Notes under the pieces: generated by a model
Told to the model about the DNA's origin: nothing
Databases searched by the model: none
What the model saw: only the letters and a program-made list of their open reading frames with translations
Source: Actinomycetes bacterium
GTDB taxonomy: Bacteria; Actinomycetota; Actinomycetes; Mycobacteriales; Mycobacteriaceae
Length of the DNA stretch: 48,191 nt
Assembly: GCA_022601275.1 (NCBI GenBank)
Contig: JAHZIT010000158.1
Location: 1-48,191 of the forward strand
Direction: 5' to 3'
Shown: positions 1-8,769 of the stretch, piece after piece
How the letters are laid out: each line of letters begins with the position of its first letter
Numbering within the stretch: position 1 is the first letter of the stretch
Position numbers and translations under genes: made by a program

Positions 1-40
1 GCGGGCGGATCTGTCGGAGGGTCGCCGCAAAGTCGCCGGT

Positions 41-412
41 ATGACGAGAACAGAGAGCCGCGCTGAGATCGGGGCGCTGGGTGAGCAGCTAGCTGTCGAC
101 CATCTGCGGCAGATCGGGTCGCGGGTACTCACTCGCAACTGGCGCTGTCGCTACGGGGAATTGGATGTGGTCGCGGCCGACGACGCCACCGGTACGGTGA
201 TTTTCGTCGAGGTGAAGACCCGGACAGGGGAGCAGTTCGGCGACGTCTCGGAGGCGGTGACTCCGCAGAAGGTGCGCAGGCTGCGCCGGTTGGCCGGGTT
301 GTGGCTGGCCCAGCAGAACTGCAGTTGGGCGTCGGTGCGAATCGATGTCATGGCGATCCGGATCGGCCGTCGCCGCACTCCCGAGATCACCCACATCCAG
401 GGGGTGGGGTGA
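41..412 (+). CDS. yraN: YraN family (UPF0102) endonuclease-like protein
   Basis: A 123-residue protein of the UPF0102/YraN family, which has a restriction-endonuclease-like core. The core is visible as the segment around RNWRCRYGELDVV followed by VIFVEVKTRTG, giving the E-D-ExK arrangement typical of these nucleases. The molecular role of the family is not settled; it usually sits beside comM and dprA, as here, which suggests DNA processing or recombination. The frame stays open upstream to the window edge, but the ATG at 41 is followed by a sequence like other mycobacterial YraN starts, so it is preferred. The stop codon overlaps the comM start (TGATG), implying translational coupling in a yraN-comM-dprA operon. 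Confidence 0.9.
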   Translation: MTRTESRAEIGALGEQLAVDHLRQIGSRVLTRNWRCRYGELDVVAADDATGTVIFVEVKTRTGEQFGDVSEAVTPQKVRRLRRLAGLWLAQQNCSWASVRIDVMAIRIGRRRTPEITHIQGVG

Positions 413-1920
413 TGACACTGGGCAGGGCATTTTCGGTGGCGGTGCGCGGTGTGGAAGGCGAGATCGTCGAGATCGAGGCCGATATCGCCGCCGGGCTTCC
501 CGGAGTCCATCTGGTGGGCTTGGCCGATGCCGCGCTGCAGGAGTCGCGAGATCGCGTACGCGCGGCGATCACCAACTGCGGATTCACCTGGCCGATGGCG
601 CGGCTAACCCTGGCGTTGTCGCCGGCGACCCTGCCGAAGATGGGGTCGGTGTACGACATCGCGTTGGCTGCTGCTGTGCTGGCGGCCCGCGACAGGAAGT
701 CCGGGCCCCGGCTGGAGAAGACGGTGTTACTCGGAGAGTTGGCGCTCGACGGCCGGGTGCGGCCGATAAAGGGTGTGTTACCCGCCGTGCTGGCCGCGCA
801 GAAGCAGGGGTGGCCCGCGGTCGTGGTGCCGCTCGACAACTTGGCGGAAGCCAGTTTGGTCGAGCGGATCGAAGTCTGGGGTACCCGCAGCCTGGGACAG
901 CTGCAAGCATGGCTGGCGGGCCAGGGCGATCTCCACGGCCGCGTCGAGAATCCCCAGCAAACGCGTGGGGCTTCGGCGGATCTCAGCGATGTGATCGGGC
1001 AGACGGCGGCGCGCTATGCCGTCGAGGTGGCCGCGGCGGGTGGCCACAACCTCTTGATGACCGGACCCCCTGGTGTGGGCAAAACGATGCTGGCGCAGCG
1101 GCTTCCGGGCCTTCTCCCACCTTTGTCGCATACCGAGTCTCTGGAAGTCACCGCGATCCATTCGGTGGCCGGCCTGCTTACCGGTGATGCCCCACTGATC
1201 ACCCGGCCGCCGTTCGTCGCGCCGCACCACACCGCCAGCGTTGCGGCGCTCGTCGGCGGAGGTGCGGGGATGGCGCGACCCGGCGCGCTGAGTCGCGCCC
1301 ACCGCGGCGTCTTGTTCCTAGACGAGTTCGCCGAGATCAACACCCCTGCGCTGGAGGCACTTCGCACTCCTCTGGAGGACGGCGAGATCCGTCTCGCTCG
1401 CCGCGATGGTGTTGCCCGGTACCAGTGCCGAATTCAGCTCGTCCTGGCGGCCAACCTCTGTCCGTGCGCCCCACCCGACCCACGTGACTGCCTGTGCGGC
1501 GCGGCCGAGAAGCGACGCTATCGGGGCAAGCTATCGGGTCCGCTGGTGGACCGGGTGGATCTACGCGTCGAGATGCACGCGTCACGGGCGGGGTCATATT
1601 GCGATGACGAGGGCGAGCCGACTTCCGTTGTTCGCAAACGAGTTTGGGACGCACGGCGGGCAGCTCAGGAACGATGGCGGCCGCACGGCATCGCGACCAA
1701 CGCCGAGGTTGGCGGTCCGCTGCTGCGTCGAAGCTTCCAACCAACTGCGAAAGCCATGAAACCGCTGCGGATGGCGGTAGACCGCGGGGCGGTGAGCATC
1801 CGTGGCATGGATCGCACCGTGCGTGTCGCCTGGACTCTCTCCGACCTCGCCGGACGCACCTCGCCCACGACGGCTGACGTCATGACGGCGATGAGCTTCC
1901 GGCAGTTGGGTTGTCCCTGA
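412..1920 (+). CDS. comM: YifB/ComM family Mg-chelatase-like AAA+ ATPase
   Basis: A 502-residue AAA+ protein of the ComM/YifB family. In naturally competent bacteria ComM is a hexameric helicase that promotes branch migration during integration of incoming DNA; its role in mycobacteria is not established. The N-terminal ChlI-type domain covers about residues 1-190. The ATPase has a Walker A motif GPPGVGKT at about 218-225 and Walker B VLFLDE at about 300-305. A cysteine cluster CPCAPPDPRDCLC at about 350-362 is typical of the family and probably binds zinc. The C-terminal Mg_chelatase_C region ends in a helical bundle. The ATG at 412 overlaps the yraN stop, and its own stop overlaps the dprA start, so all three genes are probably co-translated. 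An upstream in-frame start at 301 lies inside yraN and is not favoured. Confidence 0.93.
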   Translation: MTLGRAFSVAVRGVEGEIVEIEADIAAGLPGVHLVGLADAALQESRDRVRAAITNCGFTWPMARLTLALSPATLPKMGSVYDIALAAAVLAARDRKSGPRLEKTVLLGELALDGRVRPIKGVLPAVLAAQKQGWPAVVVPLDNLAEASLVERIEVWGTRSLGQLQAWLAGQGDLHGRVENPQQTRGASADLSDVIGQTAARYAVEVAAAGGHNLLMTGPPGVGKTMLAQRLPGLLPPLSHTESLEVTAIHSVAGLLTGDAPLITRPPFVAPHHTASVAALVGGGAGMARPGALSRAHRGVLFLDEFAEINTPALEALRTPLEDGEIRLARRDGVARYQCRIQLVLAANLCPCAPPDPRDCLCGAAEKRRYRGKLSGPLVDRVDLRVEMHASRAGSYCDDEGEPTSVVRKRVWDARRAAQERWRPHGIATNAEVGGPLLRRSFQPTAKAMKPLRMAVDRGAVSIRGMDRTVRVAWTLSDLAGRTSPTTADVMTAMSFRQLGCP

Positions 1921-3044
1921 TGGACGAGAACACGCGCCGCGCCTGGGCGTATTTGTCCAGGGTCGCAGAGCCGCCCAATCCGCTGCTCGCAGATCTGGTC
2001 GCCGCCGTGGGCGCCGTTGATGCGGCGGACCGGATCCGACGCCGCGAAGTCTCCGGACCATTGAAGCGGGCTACTGAAGCTCGGTTCGAACTAGATTGTG
2101 CAGAAGAGGATCTCGATGTACTTGGGCGGATGGGCGCGCGTCTGGTCACCGCCGATGACGACGAATGGCCGACTCTCGCGCTTGCTTCTTTTCGGGGTGT
2201 GGATGGCAACCAGAAGCCGCAGGCTCATCCGCCACTGGTGTTGTGGGCCGTCGGGCCTGCACGGCTATGTGACGTCGCTGATCGGGCCGCCTCGATTGTC
2301 GGAACCCGAGCGGCGACGGCCTACGGCGAACACGTGGCGGCCGACCTGGCGGCCGGTCTGGCCGAGCGGAACGTGGCCGTAGTTTCCGGCGGCGCTTACG
2401 GGATCGACGGGGCGGGGCACCGTGCGGCGCTGGCCTCTGACGGCGAGACGGTCGCCGTCCTCGCCGCCGGGATCGATGTTCCCTACCCGGCCGGACACTC
2501 AGCTCTGTTCCACCGGGTCAGCCGCCACGGTCTGCTTGTCAGCGAGTATCCACCGGGGGTGCGGCCGACGCGCCGACAGTTCCTGACCCGAAATCGGCTG
2601 GTGGCCGCGTTGAGCGGAGCCACGGTGGTGATCGAGGCCGGAGCGCGCAGCGGTTCAGCCAATACTGCGGCGTGGGCCCGTGCATTGGGCCGACATGTAT
2701 GTGCGGTTCCGGGTCCGGTCACTTCCTCGACCTCGGTGGGATGCCATGCGTTGCTCGCCGCCGGCGCCAATCTGGTGACCCGCGCGGCCGATGTGATCGA
2801 GCTGGTCGGCCGGATGGGCGAGCTGGCGCCTGATGTCCCCCGGCCGACGTCAGTGATCGATGAGCTCAGTGACGTGGAGCTCACGGTGTATGAAGCACTG
2901 CCCGGTCGCGGGACGCGCACCGTAGGTGAGATCGCTGTGGCAGCCGGTCTGCCGGTGACCGACGTGCTCGGCCCGCTCGCGATGCTGGAGGTGCGTGGAT
3001 TGGCCGCGCAGAGGGAGGGCGGTTGGAAGATGGCCAGGCGATAG
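1920..3044 (+). CDS. dprA: DNA-processing protein DprA (Smf)
   Basis: A 374-residue DprA/Smf protein. DprA binds single-stranded DNA and loads RecA during transformation in competent bacteria; most bacteria carry it whether or not they are known to be competent. The Rossmann-like core shows ASIVGTRAAT, then VVSGGAYGIDGAGHRAAL, the PYPAGHSALF turn, GLLVSEYPPG and the segment from RNRLVAAL to GSANTA, all characteristic of the family. About 60 C-terminal residues look like the winged-helix (DprA_WH) domain. The ATG at 1920 overlaps the comM stop (ATGA); a TTG nine bases earlier is also in frame but less likely. It is the last gene of the yraN-comM-dprA unit; 100 bases without an obvious gene follow. 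Confidence 0.93.
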   Translation: MDENTRRAWAYLSRVAEPPNPLLADLVAAVGAVDAADRIRRREVSGPLKRATEARFELDCAEEDLDVLGRMGARLVTADDDEWPTLALASFRGVDGNQKPQAHPPLVLWAVGPARLCDVADRAASIVGTRAATAYGEHVAADLAAGLAERNVAVVSGGAYGIDGAGHRAALASDGETVAVLAAGIDVPYPAGHSALFHRVSRHGLLVSEYPPGVRPTRRQFLTRNRLVAALSGATVVIEAGARSGSANTAAWARALGRHVCAVPGPVTSSTSVGCHALLAAGANLVTRAADVIELVGRMGELAPDVPRPTSVIDELSDVELTVYEALPGRGTRTVGEIAVAAGLPVTDVLGPLAMLEVRGLAAQREGGWKMARR

Positions 3045-3093
3045 GCCCGGGCTGGGGAAAATTCGATGTCAGGCACGCTCGTATGGTCGAATT

Positions 3094-3128
3094 CGACAGT
3101 TGAGCTGTGTCGGAGCCGACAGTTGAGC
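3094..3128 (+). repeat. Direct repeat CGACAGTTGAGC x2 upstream of the siderophore-interacting protein
   Basis: The 12-mer CGACAGTTGAGC occurs at 3094-3105 and again at 3117-3128, a 23-base period. It fills the gap between dprA and the flavoprotein gene and ends just before that gene's likely ribosome binding site. Two direct copies about two helical turns apart could bind a regulator, but nothing else supports this. No IdeR-like iron box was recognised here. Confidence 0.55.
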
Positions 3129-3144
3129 AGTGAGGATGGTGGTC

Positions 3145-3990
3145 GTGGCAGGACGTCCGGTGCATACGTTCGCGGTGGTGCGCACCGAACACCTGACGCG
3201 ACACATGGTCCGGGTCGTGTTCGGCGGCTCGGGGGAGGGCACCGGCTTCGATACGTTCAGGCCTATCGAGAGCACCGACGCGTACGTGAAACTGGTGTTC
3301 GTCGATGACGCCGTCGATACCGGAACGCTCGAGCAACCGCTGACGCTGGACAGCTTTGCGGCGCTGGACTACACGTTGCGCACCTACACCGTGCGCCATA
3401 CCGATACCGCTCGGGGCGAGATCACCATCGATTTCCTCCTCCACGGCGACCACGGCGTTGCGGGCCCCTGGGCTGCCTCCGCTAGCCCGGGACAACGCAT
3501 CTTCGTGATGGGTCCCAGCGGTGCCTATGCGCCAGATCCCGCCGCCGACTGGCACCTACTGGCGGGTGACGAGGCGGCGCTTCCGGCGATCAGCGCGGCG
3601 TTGGAAGCGCTGCCCGACAACGCGATCGGTCAAGTTTTCCTCGAGGTGGCCGGACCCGAGGACGAGATCGAGTTGACGGCGCCGGCCGGCGTCGGCATCA
3701 CGTGGATCCATCGCGGCGGCCGCGCGGAACTGATCGGCGACGGCAGCGCCGGCGACCATGACCCGCTGATAGCCGCGGTCACCGAAGCCGACTGGTTACC
3801 GGGGCAGGTCCAGGCCTTCATCCACGGCGAAGCCCAGGCTGTCATGCACAACTTGCGCCCCTACATTCGCAAGGTAAGGGGCGTCGAGGCCACGTGGGCG
3901 TCCTCCATCTCGGGCTACTGGCGGCGCGGCCGCACCGAGGAAACGTTCCGGCAGTGGAAGCGCGAACTGGCCGAGGCTGAGGCGAAATAG
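3145..3990 (+). CDS. viuB: Siderophore-interacting protein (FAD-dependent ferric reductase, ViuB-like)
   Basis: A siderophore-interacting protein (SIP family) of about 281 residues. These cytoplasmic flavoproteins use FAD and a reduced cofactor to release iron from ferric siderophores. The FAD-binding barrel carries the motif RTYTVR near residue 80. The C-terminal NAD(P)H-binding SIP domain includes HLLAGDEAALPAI and ends with the family hallmark SSISGYWRRGRTEE. Three in-frame starts exist: GTG 3130, ATG 3136 and GTG 3145. The last gives the MAGRP start common in mycobacterial homologues and has a GAGGA element 8-9 bases upstream, so it is chosen with moderate certainty. It corresponds to M. 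tuberculosis Rv2895c. No iron-responsive operator was recognised upstream, only a 23-base-period direct repeat. Confidence 0.9.
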   Translation: MAGRPVHTFAVVRTEHLTRHMVRVVFGGSGEGTGFDTFRPIESTDAYVKLVFVDDAVDTGTLEQPLTLDSFAALDYTLRTYTVRHTDTARGEITIDFLLHGDHGVAGPWAASASPGQRIFVMGPSGAYAPDPAADWHLLAGDEAALPAISAALEALPDNAIGQVFLEVAGPEDEIELTAPAGVGITWIHRGGRAELIGDGSAGDHDPLIAAVTEADWLPGQVQAFIHGEAQAVMHNLRPYIRKVRGVEATWASSISGYWRRGRTEETFRQWKRELAEAEAK

Positions 3991-4026
3991 CAGCACCGGC
4001 CCGGCTGGCGGTGGCACCCTTGGATC

Positions 4027-5187
4027 ATGACCTTCGGCAACTACCAGCTCGAGATCTACTTGCAGGGCCTGTCGGGCGTGCTCCCGTCGCTTCCCATGGA
4101 TTACGCCGGTTGGGAGGCGAAAGCCGAAGTCGCCATGCCGACGTCGATCTGGTCCTATGTCGCAGGCGGCGCCGGTGACGAGCACACGCAACGGGCCAAC
4201 CGGACCGCCTTCGGCCGCTGGGGCCTGATGCCGAGGATGTTGGTCGGCGCCAGCGAGCGTGAACTCTCCGTTGACCTATTCGGCATGGCCTTGCCGTCGC
4301 CGCTGTTCATGGCCCCGGTCGGGGTCATCGGAATCTGCGCGCAGAACGGCCACGGTGATCTGGCTTCGGCCCGGGCCGCCGCGCGCACCGGGGTTCCGAT
4401 GGCGGTATCCACGCTCACCGAAGATCCTCTTGAAGACGTTGCCGCCGAATTCGGCGAGACCCCGGGCTTTTTTCAGCTCTATACGCCCACCAATCGCGAC
4501 CTGGCAGCCAGCCTGGTAAGCCGGGCCGAGAACGCCGGTTACCAGGCGATCATCGTCACTCTGGACACCTGGATCCCGGGGTGGCGGCCGCGTGACCTGG
4601 CGACTTCGAATTTCCCCCAGTTGCGCGGCCACTGTCTGGCGAACTACACCAGCGACCCGGTCTTCCGCAGCCTGCTGGCTCAACCTCCGGAAGAGAACAT
4701 GCAAGCCGCCGTCCTGCAGTGGGTTCAGCTGTTCGGGAACCCTCTGACCTGGGAAGACCTTCCGTGGCTGCGGTCACTGACCGATCTCCCACTGGTACTC
4801 AAGGGAATCTGCGACCCCGAGGACGTCCGCCGCGCTCGCGATGGCGGCGTCGACGGCATTTACTGCTCTAACCACGGCGGCCGCCAGGCCAACGGTGGAT
4901 TGCCCGCCATCGACTGCCTACCCGGAGTGGTGGAAGCTGCCGATGGGATGCCCGTGCTCTTCGACTCCGGGATCCGCAACGGCGCCGACATCATCAAGGC
5001 GCTGGCCCTGGGCGCCAACGCGGTCGGTGTCGGGAGGCCGTACGCCTATGGACTGGCCATCGGCGGGGAGGACGGCATTGTGCACGTGTTGCGGTCGCTG
5101 CTGGCCGAAACCGACCTCATCATGGCCGTCGACGGATATCCCTCGCTGTCCGATCTCACCCCCGACACGCTGCGGCGCGCCACCTGA
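4027..5187 (+). CDS. Lactate 2-monooxygenase-like FMN-dependent alpha-hydroxy-acid oxidase
   Basis: A 386-residue TIM-barrel flavoprotein of the alpha-hydroxy-acid oxidase family. It closely resembles, from memory, the M. smegmatis lactate 2-monooxygenase, which converts L-lactate and O2 to acetate, CO2 and water. Shared segments include [16 protein letters not shown] near the N-terminus, [23 protein letters not shown] sequence, and the catalytic block [15 protein letters not shown]. In that block H283 would be the general base and R286 a substrate-carboxylate ligand. FMN-phosphate contacts are expected in [11 protein letters not shown] and [10 protein letters not shown]. Only 36 bases separate it from the siderophore gene. 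The equivalent M. tuberculosis interval, as I recall it, has no such gene, so it looks like a lineage-specific insertion. The substrate could be another 2-hydroxy acid. Confidence 0.85.
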   Translation: MTFGNYQLEIYLQGLSGVLPSLPMDYAGWEAKAEVAMPTSIWSYVAGGAGDEHTQRANRTAFGRWGLMPRMLVGASERELSVDLFGMALPSPLFMAPVGVIGICAQNGHGDLASARAAARTGVPMAVSTLTEDPLEDVAAEFGETPGFFQLYTPTNRDLAASLVSRAENAGYQAIIVTLDTWIPGWRPRDLATSNFPQLRGHCLANYTSDPVFRSLLAQPPEENMQAAVLQWVQLFGNPLTWEDLPWLRSLTDLPLVLKGICDPEDVRRARDGGVDGIYCSNHGGRQANGGLPAIDCLPGVVEAADGMPVLFDSGIRNGADIIKALALGANAVGVGRPYAYGLAIGGEDGIVHVLRSLLAETDLIMAVDGYPSLSDLTPDTLRRAT

Positions 5188-5219
5188 GCCCGGTCGCGCC
5201 GGTCTGCCACGGTAGTGGT

Positions 5220-6122
5220 GTGGAGGCCATTCTCGAGGAGTTCGACGAGTACCTCGCGCTGGAACGCGGGCGCTCGGAGCACACCCGGCGCGCCTACCTC
5301 GGCGACCTGCGCTCGCTGTTCGACTTTCTCGCACAGCGCAGCTCTGACGCCGAACTGGGCACTCTGAGCCTGCCTGTGTTGCGCTCATGGCTGTCCTCCC
5401 AGGCTCAGGCCGGAGCGGCTCGTTCGACACTGGCCCGACGGACCTCAGCGGTCAAGACCTTTACCGCATGGGCGCTGCGACGCGGTCTACTGGCAGAGGA
5501 CCCTGCCTCGCGCCTACAGGTGCCGAAGGCGCGCCGCACGCTTCCGGCGGTGCTGCGTCAAGACCAGGCGATCGATGCGATGGACGCAGCCAAGTCGGGC
5601 GCTCAGCAAGGTGATCCGCTCGCGTTGCGGGATCGGCTTATCGTCGAGATGCTCTACGCGACCGGCATCCGCGTCAGCGAGCTGTGCGGTCTGGACATCG
5701 ACGACGTGGACAACTCCCGCCAGTTGCTGCAAGTGCTGGGCAAGGGCAACAAGCAGCGGACGGTGCCCTACGGTGAGCCCGCTCGGGTTGCGCTCGCGGC
5801 CTGGCTGTCCGAGGGGCGGCCGCAGCTCGCATCGGCCGCGTCGGGTGCAGCCCTGCTGGTCGGAGCCCGCGGCGGGCGGCTGGACCCGCGCCAGGCGCGC
5901 ACCGTCGTGCACCAGACGATGGCCGCGGTCAACGGGGCGCCCGACATCGGGCCGCACGGGTTGCGTCACAGCGCCGCGACGCATCTGCTCGAGGGGGGTG
6001 CGGATTTGCGGGTGGTGCAGGAACTGCTCGGTCATTCGAGCCTCGCCACCACCCAGCTGTACACCCACGTCAGCGTGGCACGGCTGCGCGCTGTGCATGA
6101 CCGGGCCCACCCGCGGGCGTGA
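5220..6122 (+). CDS. xerC: Tyrosine recombinase XerC
   Basis: A 300-residue tyrosine recombinase, the size of XerC/XerD, which resolve chromosome dimers at dif. The N-terminal core-binding domain covers about residues 1-90. The catalytic domain contains all expected residues: R151 in [10 protein letters not shown]175 in LGKGNKQR, H246 and R249 in HGLRH, H272 in LLGHSS, and the nucleophile Y281 in TQLYTHV. The start is GTG at 5220. The location next to dprA-viuB genes matches the mycobacterial xerC locus (Rv2894c), favouring XerC over a phage integrase. No att-like sequence or cargo genes are nearby. A convergent secreted-peptidase gene follows 41 bases after the stop. Confidence 0.93.
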   Translation: MEAILEEFDEYLALERGRSEHTRRAYLGDLRSLFDFLAQRSSDAELGTLSLPVLRSWLSSQAQAGAARSTLARRTSAVKTFTAWALRRGLLAEDPASRLQVPKARRTLPAVLRQDQAIDAMDAAKSGAQQGDPLALRDRLIVEMLYATGIRVSELCGLDIDDVDNSRQLLQVLGKGNKQRTVPYGEPARVALAAWLSEGRPQLASAASGAALLVGARGGRLDPRQARTVVHQTMAAVNGAPDIGPHGLRHSAATHLLEGGADLRVVQELLGHSSLATTQLYTHVSVARLRAVHDRAHPRA

Positions 6123-6163
6123 TCTGAGACCACCGCGAGACGCGGCCGTCGAGACCCCGCTGG

Positions 6164-6652
6164 TCAGCGCACCGGCTTGAGGCGGATCGGCGTGCTCGCC
6201 AGCAGACCCAGCGGGTCGACATAGTCCGCGCGGGCCGCCGGTCCCCACATCGCGCCCCAATGCAGGCACGCCGGCGCCGCGCACCCTGGGTGGCCGGGCG
6301 TCACTTCGCCGATGACGGTGCCGCGCCGCACCGCCTGACCGGGACGCACCACGGGGCGAACGGGTTCATAGCTGGTGCGCAGGCCGCCGGGATGGGCGAT
6401 CGAGACCAGCGAGCGGCCGGCCAACTCCCCGGCGAACACCACAGTGCCCGAACCCGCGGCATGGACCTGCTGCCCGGCGGTCGCCGTCAGGTCCACGCCG
6501 CGGTGGCCGGGTTGCCAGTTGGGGGAGGGCGCATCGAAATCACGTGCGACCGCCGGGCGAGGATGTAGCGGCCAGTCGAGGCGGCCCTCTGTCGCCGACG
6601 CCGGGGCCGCGCCCAGCACCGAAAAGACCGCGAGGGCGGCGAGCATTCGCAT
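6164..6652 (-). CDS. Secreted M23/LytM-type metallopeptidase-like protein (possibly inactive)
   Basis: A 162-residue secreted protein with a signal peptide at about residues 1-21 (hydrophobic LAALAVFSVLG followed by ASA) and one M23 (LytM) domain. M23 enzymes cleave peptide bridges in peptidoglycan. The first zinc motif HxxxD is intact in GHRGVDL. The second motif, normally HxH, reads CLHWG, so the zinc ligand His is kept but the first, catalytic His is replaced by Cys. Two other cysteines nearby (PGCAAPAC) suggest a disulphide. The protein may be a non-catalytic wall binder or an activator, as known for some degenerate LytM factors. It corresponds in place and size to Rv2891. It diverges from rpsB across 307 bases. 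Confidence 0.85.
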   Translation of the reverse strand: MRMLAALAVFSVLGAAPASATEGRLDWPLHPRPAVARDFDAPSPNWQPGHRGVDLTATAGQQVHAAGSGTVVFAGELAGRSLVSIAHPGGLRTSYEPVRPVVRPGQAVRRGTVIGEVTPGHPGCAAPACLHWGAMWGPAARADYVDPLGLLASTPIRLKPVR

Positions 6653-6959
6653 AGCACCAGTTCAGCCGATCGGCCCACCCGCCCACCAGGCCGAAACCGC
6701 GGGTCTGTGCATGGCTCGTCGCGGCGGCCGTCGGTGGTCAAAACCCTGCTGTCCAGCGTGTAAACTGCACGCAGCAGCTCGCAACTGCGGGCTGACTTCG
6801 CGTGTCTGCACATGGCCACCCATCGGCGGTCATACCCGGATGTCGGCGGTCTCGTCCTGAATTTTTCTCGGGACGGGTCCGGCAACCAGCAGGCACCAGG
6901 GCACGGCGTCACCGGACGCTGCGCGTCAACCGACAAAGAGAAGGCCGAGCTACATCACT
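6653..6959. promoter_or_regulatory. Divergent intergenic region with the rpsB 5' leader and a stem-loop
   Basis: These 307 bases separate the divergent peptidase gene and rpsB. No gene was recognised. A TAAACT hexamer at 6761-6766 could be a -10 element for rpsB; a matching -35 is weak. Further down, CGTCCTGA at 6853-6860 pairs with TCGGGACG at 6868-6875 (one G-U) around the loop ATTTTTC, giving an 8-bp hairpin about 85 bases before the rpsB start. There is no U-tract, so it is not a typical terminator. It could be a leader element for S2 autoregulation, but this is inference. Confidence 0.4.
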
Positions 6960-7853
6960 ATGGCTGTTGTAACCATGAAGCAGCTGCTGGACAGCGGCGC
7001 GCACTTCGGGCACCAGACACGTCGCTGGAATCCCAAGATGAAGCGGTTCATCTTCACCGACCGCAATGGCATCTACATCATCGACCTGCAGCAGACGCTG
7101 ACCTACATCGACAAGGCGTACGAATTCGTCAAAGAGACTGTCGCGCACGGCGGATCCGTCATGTTCGTCGGCACCAAGAAGCAGGCGCAGGAGTCCATCG
7201 CCGAAGAGGCCACCCGCGTCGGCGTGCCGGATGTGTACCAGCGCTGGGTGGGTGGCATGCTCACCAACTTCTCCACAGTGCACAAGCGCCTGCAACGCCT
7301 CAAGGAGCTTGAGGCCATGGAGCAGACCGGTGGTTTCGAGGGTCGCACCAAGAAAGAGATCCTGATGCTGACCCGCGAGAAGAACAAGCTCGAGCGCAGC
7401 CTGGGTGGTATCCGGGACATGCAGAAGGTGCCTTCGGCCATCTGGGTCGTCGACACGAACAAGGAGCACCTCGCCGTTGCAGAGGCTCGCAAGCTGAACA
7501 TCCCGATCATCGCGATCCTGGACACCAACTGCGATCCCGATCTCGTCGACTATCCGATCCCGGGCAATGACGACGCCATCCGAGCGGCTGCACTGCTGAC
7601 CAAGGTGGTGGCCTCCGCGGTCGCCGAGGGTCTGCAGGCGCGCTCCGGCGCCGGCGCTGGAGCCGACAAGCCGGCTGCCGAGGCCGCCGAGCCGCTGGCC
7701 GAGTGGGAGCAGGAGCTGCTGGCTGGTGCCACTACCGCCGACACCGACCCGGCCGGTGCGGCCGCCGCTACTGCCCCACCCGCTACTGCGGCAGCCGCCA
7801 CTGCGGCACCCGAAGCCGCGCCGGTGGAGGCTGCACCGGGGCCGACCTCCTGA
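6960..7853 (+). CDS. rpsB: 30S ribosomal protein S2
   Basis: Ribosomal protein S2, 297 residues, a component of the 30S head needed for mRNA binding. The family start [19 protein letters not shown] and the signature region [10 protein letters not shown]...[10 protein letters not shown] are present, as are [17 protein letters not shown] and [21 protein letters not shown]. Residues after about 225 form an Ala/Pro-rich tail, longer than in E. coli S2 but usual in mycobacteria. The SD-like GAGAAGG lies about 15 bases before ATG and is poorly spaced. The gene forms the conserved rpsB-tsf pair. Its TGA stop is inside a perfect 19-bp tandem duplication. Confidence 0.97.
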   Translation: MAVVTMKQLLDSGAHFGHQTRRWNPKMKRFIFTDRNGIYIIDLQQTLTYIDKAYEFVKETVAHGGSVMFVGTKKQAQESIAEEATRVGVPDVYQRWVGGMLTNFSTVHKRLQRLKELEAMEQTGGFEGRTKKEILMLTREKNKLERSLGGIRDMQKVPSAIWVVDTNKEHLAVAEARKLNIPIIAILDTNCDPDLVDYPIPGNDDAIRAAALLTKVVASAVAEGLQARSGAGAGADKPAAEAAEPLAEWEQELLAGATTADTDPAGAAAATAPPATAAAATAAPEAAPVEAAPGPTS

Positions 7854-7887
7854 ATCGTTTCGTCTTCTCTGAATCGTTTCGTCTTCT
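7850..7887 (+). repeat. 19-bp perfect tandem duplication spanning the rpsB stop codon
   Basis: The 19-mer CTGAATCGTTTCGTCTTCT is present at 7850-7868 and immediately again at 7869-7887. The first copy contains the rpsB TGA stop. The second copy ends just before the AAGGAAAGG ribosome binding site of tsf. The duplication lengthens the rpsB-tsf spacer without affecting either protein. Confidence 0.95.
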
Positions 7888-7901
7888 AAGGAAAGGCTTC
7901 C

Positions 7902-8729
7902 ATGGCTAACTACACTGCTGCCGACGTCAAGCGTCTCCGGGAGCTGACCGGGGCCGGAATGATGGACTCGAAGAATGCGCTGGTCGAATCTGACGGCGAC
8001 TTCGACAAGGCCGTCGAGCTGCTGCGCATCAAGGGCGCCAAGGACGTCGGCAAGCGCGCTGAGCGGGCAACTGCCGAGGGGCTGGTGGCCGCGCGGGACG
8101 GTGCGCTCATCGAGCTCAACTCCGAGACCGACTTCGTCGCGAAGAACGCAGAGTTCCAGGCCGTCGCCGAGCAGATCGTGGCTGCCGCGGCTGCATCCAA
8201 GGCCGCCGATGTCGACGCGCTCAAGGCAGTCAAAATCGGGGACACCACCGTCGAGCAGATCATCGCCGATCTTTCAGCGAAGATCGGCGAGAAGCTGGAA
8301 CTACGCCGCGTCGCCTATTTCGACGGCAACACCGAAACCTATCTGCACAAACGGGCGGCCGATCTGCCGCCTGCCGTCGGTGTCCTGGTCGAGTACACCG
8401 GCGCCGACGCGGATAAGGCCAAGGCAACTGCCCATACGGTTGCCCTGCAGATCGCCGCGCTGAAAGCCAAGTACCTGACACGTGAGGATGTGCCGGAAGA
8501 CGTCATCGCCAACGAGCGGCGCATCGCCGAGGAGACTGCCCGCAACGAGGGCAAGCCGGAGCAGGCGATGTCCAAGATCGTCGAGGGCCGCGTGACCGGC
8601 TTCTACAAGGATGTTGTGCTGCTGGATCAGCCGTCGGTGTCGGAGAACAAGAAGTCGGTCAAGGCTCTGCTCGACGAGGCCGGCGTGACCCTGACGCGGT
8701 TCGTTCGCTTCGAGGTAGGACAGACCTAG
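7902..8729 (+). CDS. tsf: Elongation factor Ts
   Basis: EF-Ts, 275 residues, the guanine nucleotide exchange factor for EF-Tu. The N-terminal UBA-like domain reads [20 protein letters not shown] (residues about 5-24). The EF-Tu-contact motif [14 protein letters not shown] follows near residue 73, and a dimerisation-type domain ends in [14 protein letters not shown]. The ATG at 7902 has a strong purine-rich RBS (AAGGAAAGG) 6-7 bases upstream. It is the second gene of the rpsB-tsf operon and is followed by a GC-rich hairpin at 8741-8758. Confidence 0.97.
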   Translation: MANYTAADVKRLRELTGAGMMDSKNALVESDGDFDKAVELLRIKGAKDVGKRAERATAEGLVAARDGALIELNSETDFVAKNAEFQAVAEQIVAAAAASKAADVDALKAVKIGDTTVEQIIADLSAKIGEKLELRRVAYFDGNTETYLHKRAADLPPAVGVLVEYTGADADKAKATAHTVALQIAALKAKYLTREDVPEDVIANERRIAEETARNEGKPEQAMSKIVEGRVTGFYKDVVLLDQPSVSENKKSVKALLDEAGVTLTRFVRFEVGQT

Positions 8730-8740
8730 TCGGTCCGCCG

Positions 8741-8758
8741 CGCCGGAAAAACCCGGCG
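8741..8758 (+). terminator. Stem-loop downstream of tsf
   Basis: CGCCGG at 8741-8746 pairs perfectly with CCGGCG at 8753-8758 around loop AAAAAC. An alternative register pairs CCGCCG 8735-8740 with CGGCGG 8754-8759. There is no U-tract, as is common for actinobacterial terminators, so termination is inferred from position after the rpsB-tsf operon. Confidence 0.5.
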
Positions 8759-8769
8759 GTACGCTTTGG

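Noticed and set aside
1..40. Extension of YraN upstream of the ATG at 41
   Set aside because: The frame is open to the window edge, but no upstream ATG/GTG with an RBS is visible and homologues start near position 41.
345..1187. 280-codon frame overlapping yraN and comM on the same strand
   Set aside because: The protein is Arg/Gly/Ala-rich with no motif and lies fully within two confidently assigned genes.
5220..6122. XerC gene as a phage or island integrase
   Set aside because: Size, motifs and conserved chromosomal neighbours fit housekeeping XerC; no att repeats or phage genes are close.
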